From CAXTEJ01 sp964243295 (GTDB lineage Bacteria; Actinomycetota; Actinomycetes; Actinomycetales; Angustibacteraceae): a stretch of DNA of 42,229 nucleotides. Numbering within the stretch: position 1 is the first letter of the stretch; each line of letters opens with the position of its first letter. The stretch covers positions 1 through 42,229 of the forward strand of contig CAXTEJ010000029.1 in the NCBI GenBank assembly GCA_964243295.1, written 5' to 3'. Below are positions 7,255-16,309 of the stretch, piece after piece. The notes beneath the pieces are model-generated. The model searched no databases. It was not told the origin of the DNA and saw only the letters and a list, made by a program, of their open reading frames with translations. The position numbers and the translations under genes are program-made.

Positions 7255-10200
7255 GTGAGCTTCAACCCGAACTGGGGCGGACGACGGCAGGCCGGCGGCG
7301 GCAGCCGTCCGGTGCTGGCACCCCGCCGCCGCGGGGCACTCCTGCCCACGGTGGTCATCCTCGCCGTCCTGCTCGTGCTGGTCGTCGTCGGCACCCGGCT
7401 GTGGACCGACCTGCTGTGGTTCCGGTCGATCGGCTTCAGCAGCGTCTTCACCACGACGCTGCGCGTGCGCACGCTGCTGTTCGTCATCGCGGCGCTGCTC
7501 GTCGGTGGGGCGGTCGCGCTGAGCCTGTCGCTCGGCTACCGCACCCGGCCGATCTACGCGCCGGTGTCGCCCGAGCAGGCGAGCCTCGACCGCTACCGCG
7601 AGCAGGTCGAGCCGCTGCGCAAGCTCGCGACGGTGGTCATCCCCGTCGCCGTGGCCCTCATCTCCGGCGCCACCGCGTCGCAGTCGTGGCAGACCTACCT
7701 GCTGTGGCGCAACCGCACGCCGTTCGGGGTGAAGGACCGTCAGTTCGACCTCGACGTCAGCTTCTTCGTCTTCACGCTGCCCTTCCTGCGTTTCGTCCTC
7801 AGCCTGCTGACGGCGGCCGTCGTGCTGTCGCTCATCGCCGCCGTGGTCACGCACTACCTGTACGGCGGGCTGCGGCTGCAGGGCGGCGGCGACCGCACCA
7901 CCCAGGCGGCGCGCATCCACCTGTCGGTGCTGGTCGGCCTGTTCCTGCTGCTGCGCGGCGGCAGCTACTGGCTCGACCGCTACGACCTCACCACCGCCGA
8001 CCACACGCTCCAGGGCACCTTCACCGGCATGACCTACACCGACGCCAACGCGGTGCTGTCGGCCAAGCTGCTGCTCGCGATCGCCGCCGTCATCGTCGGC
8101 CTGCTGTTCGTGGCCTCGATCTGGACGCGCTCGTGGCAGCTGCCCGTCGTCGGGGTGGGCCTGCTGCTGGTCTGCGCCATCGCGGTCGGCGGCATCTACC
8201 CCGCGGCGGTCCAGCGGTTCAAGGTGCGCCCGAGCGAGGGCAACGTCGAGGCGCCGTACATCCAGCGCAACATCGAGGCCACCCGCGCGGCGTACGGCTT
8301 GACGGGCGCGAAGGTGCAGCCGTACGACGCGCAGACCACCGCGTCCCAGGGGCAGCTGCGCAACGACGCCGACACGATCCCCGGCATCCGGCTGCTCGAC
8401 CCCTCACTCGTCAGCGACGCCTTCCGGCAGCTGCAGCAGGTGGCCCAGTACTACGCGTTCCCGAACTCGCTGGACGTCGACCGCTACACCATCGGCGGCG
8501 AGACGCGTGACACCGTGATCGCGGCGCGCGAGCTGCAGCTGAGCGGCATCGCGGAAGGTCAGCGCAACTGGGTCAACGACCACACGACCTACACGCACGG
8601 GTTCGGGGTCGTCGCGGCCTACGGCAACCAGCGCACGACCGAGGGTGAGCCGGTGTTCTACGCGGGCAACATCCCCGTGAGCTCGGGCCTCGGCGAGTAC
8701 GAGCCGCGCATCTACTTCGGCGAGCAGTCGCCGTCCTTCTCCATCGTGGGCGCGCCTTCCGGCGCGGCCCCCAGCGAGTTCGACTTCCCCAGCGCCGGCG
8801 GCAACAACGCCAACACCTACACGGGCAAGGGCGGCGTCAGCCTCGACTCGTTCTTCAAGCGTGCGGCCTACTCCCTGGTGTTCCAGGACCAGAACCTGCT
8901 GCTGTCCGACCGCGTGAACTCCTCGTCGAAGATCCTCTACGACCGCACGCCCCGCGAGCGGGTCGAGAAGGCTGCCCCGTGGCTCACGCTGGACGGCGAC
9001 CCCTACCCCGCCGTCGTCGACGGCCGGGTGCAGTGGATCCTCGACGGCTACACCACGTCGGCGCACTACCCGAACTCGCAGAAGACGACGCTCGAGCGGG
9101 CGACGTCCGACTCGGTGACCGGGCGCTCGAACTCCGGTGTCGCCGCGCTCGCGGACGAGCGCATCAACTACATCCGCAACTCGGTCAAGGCCACCGTCGA
9201 CGCCTACGACGGCACGGTCACCCTCTACGCCTGGGAGCCCAACGACCCGGTGCTGCAGACGTGGCGGAAGGCCTTCTCCGGCACCGTCAAGCCGCTGTCC
9301 GCGATCAGCGGCCAGCTCATGGCGCACATGCGCTACCCCGAGGACCTGTTCAAGGTGCAGCGCACGCTGCTCGCCCGCTACCACGTGAGCCAGCCGGGGG
9401 CGTTCTACCGCGGTGACGACTTCTGGCAGGTGCCGGACGACCCGACGCAGCAGGGCACGAACGCCCAGCCGCCGTACTACCTGACCCTGCAGATGCCGGG
9501 GACGACGACGGCCAACTACTCGCTCACGTCGACGTTCATCCCCACGGGTTCGGGCACCCGCAACATCCTCACCGCCTTCGCGGCGGTCAACGCCGACGCC
9601 GGGTCGCGCGCCGGGGTCAAGAGCCCGACGTACGGCGAGATGCGCGTGCTGCAGCTGCCACGTGGCTCGCTGACGCCGGGGCCGGGGCAGGTGCAGAACA
9701 ACTTCAACGCCAACCCGACGGTGTCGCAGAGCCTCAACCTGCTGCGCCAGGGCAGCTCGACGGTCGAGAACGGCAACCTGCTGACCCTCCCGGTCGGCGG
9801 CGGGCTGCTGTACGTGCAGCCGGTCTACATCCGTGGCTCCGGCGGCACGTCGTACCCGCTGCTGCAGAAGGTGCTCATCTCCTTCGGCGACAAGATCGGG
9901 TTCGCCAACACCCTCGACGAGGCGCTCAACCAGGTGTTCGCCGGCGACGCCGGTGCGCCGGACGACGGGGAGGCGCCGCCCGCGAACTCGGGTGGCACCG
10001 ACACGCCGCCCCGCACACAGACCGCGCAGCAGCAGCTGCGGCAGGCGCTTACCGACGCCCAGCGGGCCATCACGGCCGGTGAGGCGGCGCTCGCGAGGCA
10101 GGACTTCGCCGCCTACGGCCGGGCGCAGACCCAGCTGCAGGAGGCCCTGCGGCGGGCTGTCGCCGCGGACGCGGCGGTGGCCGCTGCCACGCCGGCGCCC

Positions 10201-10386
10201 AGCGCCAGCCCGACGGCCTCACCGTCAGCCTCACCGTCGGCCGCCCCCACGGCGTCACCGTCCGGGTCACCCAGCGTGGCGCCCTCGACCGGCGCGACCG
10301 GCGGCACGACGACCGGCACCGCGCTGTCGCAGCCCACGACGCTGTCGCAGCCCACGACGCTGCCGACGTCCACCGGGGCGCAGTGA
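7255..10386 (+). CDS. UPF0182 family large membrane protein
   Basis: The product of about 1043 residues starts at GTG 7255 behind AAAAGGAA. After a Gly/Arg-rich tail it has roughly seven transmembrane helices within the first 320 residues. A long extracytoplasmic domain follows (about 330-920) with family hallmarks such as YGNQRTTEGEPVFY, PRIYFGE and AHMRYPEDLFKVQR. The C-terminus is acidic and then becomes a low-complexity Ser/Pro/Ala/Thr tail of about 70 residues, including an exact tandem repeat of LSQPTT. UPF0182 proteins are widespread in actinobacteria and cyanobacteria. The role is unknown; an envelope function is inferred from topology only. Confidence 0.93.
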   Translation: MSFNPNWGGRRQAGGGSRPVLAPRRRGALLPTVVILAVLLVLVVVGTRLWTDLLWFRSIGFSSVFTTTLRVRTLLFVIAALLVGGAVALSLSLGYRTRPIYAPVSPEQASLDRYREQVEPLRKLATVVIPVAVALISGATASQSWQTYLLWRNRTPFGVKDRQFDLDVSFFVFTLPFLRFVLSLLTAAVVLSLIAAVVTHYLYGGLRLQGGGDRTTQAARIHLSVLVGLFLLLRGGSYWLDRYDLTTADHTLQGTFTGMTYTDANAVLSAKLLLAIAAVIVGLLFVASIWTRSWQLPVVGVGLLLVCAIAVGGIYPAAVQRFKVRPSEGNVEAPYIQRNIEATRAAYGLTGAKVQPYDAQTTASQGQLRNDADTIPGIRLLDPSLVSDAFRQLQQVAQYYAFPNSLDVDRYTIGGETRDTVIAARELQLSGIAEGQRNWVNDHTTYTHGFGVVAAYGNQRTTEGEPVFYAGNIPVSSGLGEYEPRIYFGEQSPSFSIVGAPSGAAPSEFDFPSAGGNNANTYTGKGGVSLDSFFKRAAYSLVFQDQNLLLSDRVNSSSKILYDRTPRERVEKAAPWLTLDGDPYPAVVDGRVQWILDGYTTSAHYPNSQKTTLERATSDSVTGRSNSGVAALADERINYIRNSVKATVDAYDGTVTLYAWEPNDPVLQTWRKAFSGTVKPLSAISGQLMAHMRYPEDLFKVQRTLLARYHVSQPGAFYRGDDFWQVPDDPTQQGTNAQPPYYLTLQMPGTTTANYSLTSTFIPTGSGTRNILTAFAAVNADAGSRAGVKSPTYGEMRVLQLPRGSLTPGPGQVQNNFNANPTVSQSLNLLRQGSSTVENGNLLTLPVGGGLLYVQPVYIRGSGGTSYPLLQKVLISFGDKIGFANTLDEALNQVFAGDAGAPDDGEAPPANSGGTDTPPRTQTAQQQLRQALTDAQRAITAGEAALARQDFAAYGRAQTQLQEALRRAVAADAAVAAATPAPSASPTASPSASPSAAPTASPSGSPSVAPSTGATGGTTTGTALSQPTTLSQPTTLPTSTGAQ

Positions 10387-10440
10387 CGGGTCGCGGCGGA
10401 GCACGGCAGGCCTCGCCGGGCACGTCGGGTCGCCGTCGAT

Positions 10441-10469
10441 TTGGCGCTGACGACACGGTGTCGTAACCT
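10441..10469 (+). promoter_or_regulatory. Promoter of the initiator tRNA gene
   Basis: TTGGCG (10441-10446) and TAACCT (10464-10469) are separated by 17 bases, a near-ideal housekeeping sigma promoter. The predicted transcript start is about 23 bases before the mature tRNA 5' end. Confidence 0.75.
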
Positions 10470-10498
10470 AAGAGGCGTTGCAGCCGAAGGGTTGCTGG

Positions 10499-10575
10499 CG
10501 CGGGGTGGAGCAGCTCGGTAGCTCGCTGGGCTCATAACCCAGAGGTCGCAGGTTCAAATCCTGCCCCCGCTACCA
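10499..10575 (+). tRNA. Initiator tRNA-fMet (CAT anticodon)
   Basis: A 77-base cloverleaf with encoded CCA. The acceptor arms CGCGGGG and CCCCGCT pair except at position 1-72 (C and U), the unpaired end typical of initiators. The D arm is GAGC...GCTC. The anticodon stem CTGGG/CCCAG with loop CTCATAA has three consecutive G-C pairs next to the loop, the second initiator hallmark. The T arm is GCAGG/CCTGC with loop TTCAAAT. It has its own promoter and terminator, so it is a single-gene transcription unit. Confidence 0.97.
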
Positions 10576-10577
10576 CC

Positions 10578-10606
10578 GAAGGCCCAGGTCATCGACCTGG
10601 GCCTTC
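10578..10606 (+). terminator. Terminator of the tRNA gene
   Basis: A perfect 13-bp inverted repeat (GAAGGCCCAGGTC and its complement) with a three-base loop begins two bases after the CCA. A GT-rich run (GTCGTCGTCGTTGTCG) follows. Confidence 0.9.
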
Positions 10607-10653
10607 GTCGTCGTCGTTGTCGTGGTGGTGCAGCGCGGGAAGCGTCGTCCGGC

Positions 10654-11850
10654 TCAGCCGCGAAGCCGCGCGTTGACGGCGGCCGGTGAGAACTCCTGGT
10701 CCACGACGAGCCGGGTCAACCCGGCGACGGCTGCGTCCTCGCCGAGGATGCCGAGCTGCAGCGCCATGTGCCGGGTCGCGCGCGGCAGCGCCAGCCGGTA
10801 GAGCGTCTCGCGCATCCCGGCGAGCAGGGGGGCCGAGGCGAGCGCGCCACCCACGAGCACCACCTCGGGGTTCAGCAGGCAGACCATCGTGGCCATGACC
10901 TCGCCGATCCGCTTGCCGGCGGCCTGGGTCAGTCGTGCCGCCTCGGGCTCCCCAGCCTGCAGCAGCGCCCGCACCTCACGTCCAGAGCTCGCTTCGAACC
11001 CGAGCGTCCGCAGCTCCGCAGCGACGGCACGCCCGCTGGCCACGGCGGCGAGGCAGCCCTGCATGCCGCACTGACACCGCACCTCCGACCGGGGTGAGAC
11101 CCGGACGTGGCCGATGTCGCCTGCACCGCCGTCGACGCCGTTGTAGGAGCGGCCGCGGATCACGATGCCGGTGCCGATCCCCGTGGACACCTTGACCAGG
11201 CACAGCGAGTCGACGTGCGTGTAGGCCGCCGCGTACTCACCCATCGCGGAGGCGTCCGCGTCGTTGGCGGTCAGGACGGGGACGCCCGGGACCGCTGCCT
11301 GGACGTGCTCGGCCACCGGGTAGGCGTCCCACCCGGGGAGCATGGGCGGTTGGCTGGGCCTGCCGGAGACCGGGTCGACCGGCCCGGGGAGGCTGAGCCC
11401 GAGCCCGCACAGGTCCGCCGGGCCGAGGGACCGCTTGTCGAGGACGGACCCCATCACCGAGACGATCCGGTCGAGCACCTCGGACGGGCCGGCGCTCACG
11501 GGCGCGTCGATCGAGTCCTCGACCAGGACGGTCCCGCCGAGGTCGGTCACCGCGACGCGGGTGTGCGTGGTGTCGATGGCGACGACGAGCACGTGGGACT
11601 GGGAGGTGTCGAACGCGAGGCTGCGGCGGCGCCTGCCGCCGGTCGGCCCGGTGGTCCCGCCCTCGACGATCATCCCCGCCGCCAGCAGCGCGTCGAGGCG
11701 CTGCCCGATGGTCATCCTGGACAACCCGGTGGCCTCGAGCACGTCGCCGCGGGTGGTGGCCCGGCCGTGGCGGATCAGGTCGAGCACGTCACCCGGTCCA
11801 GACGGCACGGCACCAGCCTCCTGCGCGGACGAGTTCCTCTTCGCGATCAT
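10654..11850 (-). CDS. ROK family transcriptional repressor of the adjacent sugar operon
   Basis: The 398-residue protein has an N-terminal winged helix-turn-helix at about 20-65 (TTRGDVLEATGLSRMTIGQRLDALLAAGM). A ROK sugar-kinase-like domain follows, with the ATP-site strand VVAIDTTHTRVAVTD, the sugar-binding stretch TANDADASAMGEY and the ROK zinc motif CQCGMQGCL at about 259-267. Such proteins bind sugars and release their operator. It is divergent from the seven-gene transport/catabolic operon with an 81-bp gap containing an imperfect palindrome, so it most likely represses that operon and itself. The ATG at 11850 lacks an obvious ribosome binding site. The inducer is unknown. Confidence 0.9.
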   Translation of the reverse strand: MIAKRNSSAQEAGAVPSGPGDVLDLIRHGRATTRGDVLEATGLSRMTIGQRLDALLAAGMIVEGGTTGPTGGRRRRSLAFDTSQSHVLVVAIDTTHTRVAVTDLGGTVLVEDSIDAPVSAGPSEVLDRIVSVMGSVLDKRSLGPADLCGLGLSLPGPVDPVSGRPSQPPMLPGWDAYPVAEHVQAAVPGVPVLTANDADASAMGEYAAAYTHVDSLCLVKVSTGIGTGIVIRGRSYNGVDGGAGDIGHVRVSPRSEVRCQCGMQGCLAAVASGRAVAAELRTLGFEASSGREVRALLQAGEPEAARLTQAAGKRIGEVMATMVCLLNPEVVLVGGALASAPLLAGMRETLYRLALPRATRHMALQLGILGEDAAVAGLTRLVVDQEFSPAAVNARLRG

Positions 11851-11869
11851 AACGACTGACTACTAATGC

Positions 11870-11902
11870 TTGACATCTAGACCGCGGAGGTCGACGTTTA
11901 GA
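11870..11902 (+). promoter_or_regulatory. Operon promoter -35 and candidate ROK operator
   Basis: A consensus TTGACA (11870-11875) lies in the divergent gap. Directly after it are inverted half-sites TCTAGAC (11876-11882) and GTTTAGA (11896-11902), matching at six of seven positions. A -10 with 17-base spacing would read GACGTT (11893-11898) and is weak. A repressor on the palindrome would cover the promoter core, consistent with ROK control. Confidence 0.5.
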
Positions 11903-11931
11903 CAAAAGTGCCACCGCCCTGGAGGGGTCCC

Positions 11932-13341
11932 ATGCTCACTGTCCGCCGGCGCCGCGCCACCGCAGCCGCAGCGCTCATGACCGCCGTGCTCGTCCCGATC
12001 ACCGCGTGCGGCGGAGGTGGGTCGGGCGGCGACAGCGACGCCAGCGGGAGCGGTTCCGACAGCATCACCGTGTGGATCGAGGAGGACCTCCCCGACCGGG
12101 TGGCGGCCACCCAGCGCATCGTCGACGCCTTCACCAAGAGCAGCGGCGTCAACGTCGAGCTGGTCGCTGTCGCGGAGGACCAGTTCAACCAGATCCTCAC
12201 CTCCAACGCGGCGGCCGGGAAGCTGCCTGACGTCATCGGTGGGCTGCCGCTGGGCCAGGTCCGGACGCTGTCCGCGAACGAGCTCATCGACGCCAAGGCC
12301 GTGGCGTCGGTCGTCGAAGGGCTGGACCGCGGCAGCTTCAACGCCAGCGCGCTGAAGCTCACCGCGGACGGCGACCAGCAGCTGGCCGTGCCCAGCGAGT
12401 CGTGGGTGCAGCTGCTGGTCTACCGCAAGGACCTGTTCGACAAGGCGGGGCTGAAGGCCCCCACGACCTACGACGACGTGCTGGCGGCCGCCAAGGCCCT
12501 CGACTCCCCGCAGCTGGCAGGCTTCATCGGCGCGAACGTCGCAGGTGACGCGTTCACCGAGCAGACGTTCGAGGAGATCGCGCTCGGCAACGGCTGCCAG
12601 CTGGTCGACGACGGCGGCACGGTGACCTTCGGCAGCGACCAGTGCGTGGAGGCGCTCGACTTCTACGGTCAGCTGCAGCAGAACTACTCCGTGGCCGGCG
12701 CCCAGGACGTCGACACCACGCGGGCGGCCTACTTCGCGGGCAAGGGCGCGATGCTGATCTGGTCCAGCTTCATCCTCGACGAGATGGCCGGACTGCGCAA
12801 GGACGCGCTGCCGTCCTGCCCGCAGTGCAAGGCCGACCCCGCGTTCCTGGCCAAGAACAGCGGCGTGGTGACCTCGGTGCAGGGACCGTCCGGCTCCGGC
12901 CCGGCGACCTTCGGCGAGGTCACCTCCTGGACCATCCCCACCGGCGCGGCCACCGACTCGGCGTCGAAGTTCATCACCTACCTGATGACCGACGGCTACG
13001 AGCCGTGGCTCGCGATCGCGCCCGAGGGCAAGATCCCGGTGCGCAGCGGCGACAAGGCGGGCTCCACCACCTACTCCACCGCCTGGTCGAAGATGAAGGT
13101 CGGCGTCGACACCAAGGCCCCGCTGTCGCAGTTCTACGGTCAGGACGTCATCGACGCCCTCACCGGCGGCGCGGACACCCTGTCGCGGTGGGCCATCCCC
13201 CAGGGGCAGGGCGACCTGCTCGGCGCGATCCAGGGTGAGCAGCCCGTGGCCGGCGCCGTCAACCAGGTGGCCAGCGGGACCAGCGCGGCCGACGCGGTGC
13301 AGAAGGCGACCGACGCGATCTCGGCGGCTCAGTCGCGGTGA
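11932..13341 (+). CDS. ABC sugar transporter substrate-binding lipoprotein (YcjN-like position)
   Basis: The 469-residue family-1 extracellular solute-binding protein starts at ATG 11932 behind GGAGGGG. A signal peptide with arginines at residues 5-8 leads to the lipobox ITAC, giving a lipid-anchored cysteine followed by a Gly/Ser linker. The mature part starts SITVWIEEDLPDRV and has the sugar-binder features PDVIGGLPLGQV, SWVQLLVYRKDLFDKAGLKAP and GAMLIWSSF. A CPQC motif in the C-terminal half may form a disulfide. It is the first gene of the operon, and its stop overlaps the first permease start (GTGA). The ligand is probably an oligosaccharide or glycoside. Confidence 0.92.
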   Translation: MLTVRRRRATAAAALMTAVLVPITACGGGGSGGDSDASGSGSDSITVWIEEDLPDRVAATQRIVDAFTKSSGVNVELVAVAEDQFNQILTSNAAAGKLPDVIGGLPLGQVRTLSANELIDAKAVASVVEGLDRGSFNASALKLTADGDQQLAVPSESWVQLLVYRKDLFDKAGLKAPTTYDDVLAAAKALDSPQLAGFIGANVAGDAFTEQTFEEIALGNGCQLVDDGGTVTFGSDQCVEALDFYGQLQQNYSVAGAQDVDTTRAAYFAGKGAMLIWSSFILDEMAGLRKDALPSCPQCKADPAFLAKNSGVVTSVQGPSGSGPATFGEVTSWTIPTGAATDSASKFITYLMTDGYEPWLAIAPEGKIPVRSGDKAGSTTYSTAWSKMKVGVDTKAPLSQFYGQDVIDALTGGADTLSRWAIPQGQGDLLGAIQGEQPVAGAVNQVASGTSAADAVQKATDAISAAQSR

Positions 13342-14354
13342 CCATCAGCGGAGCACCGAGCCCGGCGCCACCGGTCGTGCCGCCACCTGACCGCCGACGG
13401 CCCGACCGGCTGCCTCGCCGATCCCGGTCCGCCCGTGTCCGGGAGGACAGGCGAGCCGGTTACCTGCTGATCTCGCCGACCGCACTCATCGTCTTCGTGA
13501 TGGTGCTGCTCCCGATCCTGTGGACCGTCTCGCTGGCCTTCCAGCGCGTCCGGCTGCTGAACCTGCGCAGCACCGGCGTGCTCGGGGAGTACAGCCTCGA
13601 CAACTTCACGCAGGTGCTCACCTCGCCAGGTTTCCTCGACGCCCTGGTCACGACACTGGTCTACTCCGTCTTCGGGACCGCGTGCGCCATCGGCCTCGGA
13701 CTCGTCGCGGCGCTCGCCCTGCGAGCGCCCTTCCGCGGCCGTGGTCTGGTCCGCGCGTGCATGCTCATCCCGTACGTCGCCCCGGTCGTGGCCGCCACGT
13801 TCGTCTGGAAGACGATGCTGAACCCGCAGTTCGGCGTGGTGAACCACTACGGCACCACGCTGCTGGGCTGGGGCGACCCGATCGCGTTCCTGAGCTCGGC
13901 GCAGCCGGTGTCGCCGTTCGGCGTCGACCTGCACGTCAGCACCTCGCTGCTCACGGTGGTGCTGTTCGAGGGATGGCGCTCCTTCCCGTTCGCGTTCTTG
14001 TTCATCACCGCGCGGATGCAGGCCATGCCGGTCTCGCTGGAGGAGGCCGCGAGGGTGGACGGCGCCACGCCGACACAGCTGTTCCGCCACATCCTGCTGC
14101 CGCAGTTGCTGCCGACGCTCGCCGTCCTGACGGTGCTGCGGTTCATCTGGACCTTCAACAACTTCGACGACATCTACCTGCTCACCGGCGGCGGCTCCGG
14201 CACCCAGGTGGTCGCCGTCCGCGTCTACGACTACCTGATCAACCGCGGCGACATCGGTGCGGCGGCGGCGCAGGCGCTCGTGCTGGCTGCGATCCTCGCC
14301 GTGCTGGTCACGGCCTACCTCAAGCTGTTCGGCCGTTCGGAGGAGGCCTCGTGA
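13338..14354 (+). CDS. ABC sugar transporter permease 1 (MalF-type)
   Basis: This 338-residue inner-membrane permease has a Pro/Arg-rich cytoplasmic N-terminus and six predicted helices starting at YLLISPTALIVFVMVLLPILW. The EAA loop EEAARVDGATPTQLFRHILLP, which contacts the ATPase, lies at about 235-255. The SVYSFGT-type dimer region resembles carbohydrate uptake family 1 permeases. The GTG start overlaps the binding-protein stop by four bases and the stop overlaps the next permease start by four bases, so translation is coupled throughout. No ATPase gene is present in the operon. Confidence 0.92.
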   Translation: MTISGAPSPAPPVVPPPDRRRPDRLPRRSRSARVREDRRAGYLLISPTALIVFVMVLLPILWTVSLAFQRVRLLNLRSTGVLGEYSLDNFTQVLTSPGFLDALVTTLVYSVFGTACAIGLGLVAALALRAPFRGRGLVRACMLIPYVAPVVAATFVWKTMLNPQFGVVNHYGTTLLGWGDPIAFLSSAQPVSPFGVDLHVSTSLLTVVLFEGWRSFPFAFLFITARMQAMPVSLEEAARVDGATPTQLFRHILLPQLLPTLAVLTVLRFIWTFNNFDDIYLLTGGGSGTQVVAVRVYDYLINRGDIGAAAAQALVLAAILAVLVTAYLKLFGRSEEAS

Positions 14355-15226
14355 GCGGGCTGTCGCGGGACAGCATCGAGCGTCGGGTGTTCGGTGCGCT
14401 CCGGCCGGTCGTCATCGCGGTGCTGCTCGTGATCTGCCTGTTCCCCTTCTACTACATGGGGCTGCTCTCGTTCCGGCCGCTCGACTCCGTCCTGCAGGAC
14501 CCGGGGGCGCTGTGGCCGCGTGCGGGCGAGATCGACTGGGGCACCTACCGGGAGGTCCTCACCCCCACCGCGAGCGGCGGTCAGGGCTTCCTCAGCTTCA
14601 TCCGCAACAGCGCCGTGGTCGCCGTCGGCACCGTCGTGCTGTCGCTGCTGGTCGCGATCCCGGGTGCCTACGCCGTCAGCCGGCTCGACTTCTTCGGCCG
14701 CCGCCAGGTCTCGGCCATCTTCCTCGGCGTCTACTTCTTCCCCGCGATCCTGCTGGCCATCCCGCTGTTCGTGTTCTTCACGCGGATCGGGCAGCGCGGC
14801 ACGCTGACCGGGCTCGTCATCGTCTACGTCGCGCAGGTGGCGGCCGTGTCGATCTACATGCTGCGCAACTACTTCGACACCATCCCGTCGAGCCTGGAGG
14901 AAGCCGCCGCGATCGACGGGTGCACCCGGCTGCAGACCATGAGGCACATCAGCCTGCCGCTGGCGCTGCCGGCGATCGCGTCGAATGCCCTGTTCGTGTT
15001 CATGATCGCGTGGAACGAGTTTCTGTTCGCGCTGCTCTTCCTGATCGAGAACCGGTCCAGGTGGACGGTGTCGCTGGGTCTGTCGCAGCTGGCCGGCAGC
15101 ATCGAGGTGCCGACCACGGTGCTGATGGCCGGCTCGGTCATCCTCACCGTGCCGATCATCGTGCTGTTCTTCCTCAGCGAGCGGTGGCTGGCCGGTGGCC
15201 TCACCGCCGGCGCCGAGAAGGGCTGA
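14351..15226 (+). CDS. ABC sugar transporter permease 2 (MalG-type)
   Basis: This 291-residue partner permease starts at a GTG overlapping the previous stop (GTGA). Helix 1 is VVIAVLLVICLFPFYYMGLLSF. The EAA motif EEAAAIDGCTRLQTMRHISLPL sits at about 175-197, and MIAWNEFLFALLFL follows, as in the family. Together with permease 1 it forms the heterodimeric channel for the sugar bound by the lipoprotein. The ATP-binding subunit must come from elsewhere, probably a shared MsiK-type ATPase as in many actinobacteria. A gap of 27 bases separates it from the MDR dehydrogenase gene, the only gap in the operon. Confidence 0.92.
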   Translation: MSGLSRDSIERRVFGALRPVVIAVLLVICLFPFYYMGLLSFRPLDSVLQDPGALWPRAGEIDWGTYREVLTPTASGGQGFLSFIRNSAVVAVGTVVLSLLVAIPGAYAVSRLDFFGRRQVSAIFLGVYFFPAILLAIPLFVFFTRIGQRGTLTGLVIVYVAQVAAVSIYMLRNYFDTIPSSLEEAAAIDGCTRLQTMRHISLPLALPAIASNALFVFMIAWNEFLFALLFLIENRSRWTVSLGLSQLAGSIEVPTTVLMAGSVILTVPIIVLFFLSERWLAGGLTAGAEKG

Positions 15227-15253
15227 CCGCCGTGCCGAGCAAGGGGTGCCTGC

Positions 15254-16309
15254 GTGCCTGATGTCGTGTCGTTCGCTGCGCCGTACGACGTGGCCCTGGT
15301 CCCGTTCGACGCCCCACCGCTGGTGCCGGGGTCCGTGCGCGTGCGCACGTGGTACTCCGGGGTGTCGGCAGGCACAGAGCTGACGGCGTACCGAGGCTCG
15401 AACCCCTACCTGACCCGCACCTGGGACGCCGGTCGTCGGCTGTTCGTCGAGGGAGCGCCGACCTTCGCCTACCCGGTGCAGGGCTGGGGCTACTCCGAGG
15501 TCGGCGAGGTCGTCGAGGTGGCGCCGGACGTCACCCGCCCGGCCGTCGGTGACGTGGTGCACGGCATCTGGGGTCACCGCAGCGAGGCCGTGGTGCCGGC
15601 CGCTGCGGTGGCCGAGCGGGTGTGGACCGGGCAGGACGCCCAGTCGGGCACGTTCGCGCGGGTGGGCTCGATCGCCCTCAACGCGCTGCTCGCGGCTGAC
15701 GTCAGGCTCGGCGACCGCGTCGCGGTCTTCGGGCAGGGTGTGATCGGCCTGCTGGCGACCAGGCTCGCCGTCCTCGCCGGGGCCGAGGTGGCGGCGGTCG
15801 ACACGGTCGAGGCGCGGCTCGACGCCGCCACGGCGTTCGGGGCAGCCGTCACGGTCCGCGCCGACACGCAGGGCGGGGCCGGAGCAGCGGTGCGGGGCTG
15901 GGCGGGTGGCCTCGGCGTCGACAGCGCGATCGAGCTGAGTGGCGACGACCGTGCGCTGCACGAGGCCGTCCGCTCGGTCGTCGTCGACGGCACGGTGGCA
16001 GCATCCGGCTTCTACCAGGGCGGCGCCGCTCACCTTCGTCTCGGCGAGGAGTTCCACCACAACCGCGTCCGCGTCATCGCCAGCCAGATCTCGGGCACCC
16101 CTGTCGGGCTCGGCCCGCGATGGGACCAGCAGCGGCTGGTCCGCACCTTCATGGACCAGGTCCGGCGCGGCTGCGTCGACGTGGGCGCCCTGGTGACCGA
16201 CGTGGTGGACGCCGCCGACGTCGCCACGGTGTTCGAGCGGCTGGACCGCGGCGATCCGGCCGTCCTGCAGGTGCTGCTGCGGTTCCCGGCCGCTCCGGCG
16301 GCCCGGTGA
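15254..16309 (+). CDS. MDR-superfamily dehydrogenase, YcjQ-like (candidate 3-keto-glycoside reductase/dehydrogenase)
   Basis: The 351-residue protein starts at GTG 15254 with AAGGGG upstream. It has the medium-chain dehydrogenase layout: a catalytic domain, then the Rossmann motif VFGQGVIGLLATRLAVLAGAE. Zinc ligands are missing: the usual cysteine position reads SGVSAGTEL and the GHExxG motif reads GYSEVGEV. There is also no four-Cys structural lobe. The GTE motif and the C-terminal block EFHHNRVRVIASQ...PRW resemble E. coli YcjQ as I recall it, an enzyme of similar length acting at C3 of gulosides. The neighbouring Gfo/Idh gene strengthens that reading. The substrate is inferred, not shown. 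Confidence 0.8.
   Translation: MPDVVSFAAPYDVALVPFDAPPLVPGSVRVRTWYSGVSAGTELTAYRGSNPYLTRTWDAGRRLFVEGAPTFAYPVQGWGYSEVGEVVEVAPDVTRPAVGDVVHGIWGHRSEAVVPAAAVAERVWTGQDAQSGTFARVGSIALNALLAADVRLGDRVAVFGQGVIGLLATRLAVLAGAEVAAVDTVEARLDAATAFGAAVTVRADTQGGAGAAVRGWAGGLGVDSAIELSGDDRALHEAVRSVVVDGTVAASGFYQGGAAHLRLGEEFHHNRVRVIASQISGTPVGLGPRWDQQRLVRTFMDQVRRGCVDVGALVTDVVDAADVATVFERLDRGDPAVLQVLLRFPAAPAAR

Noticed and set aside
10387..10498. Extra small gene between the UPF0182 gene and the tRNA
   Set aside because: Only a promoter for the tRNA is seen; the frames are overlaps of the UPF0182 end.
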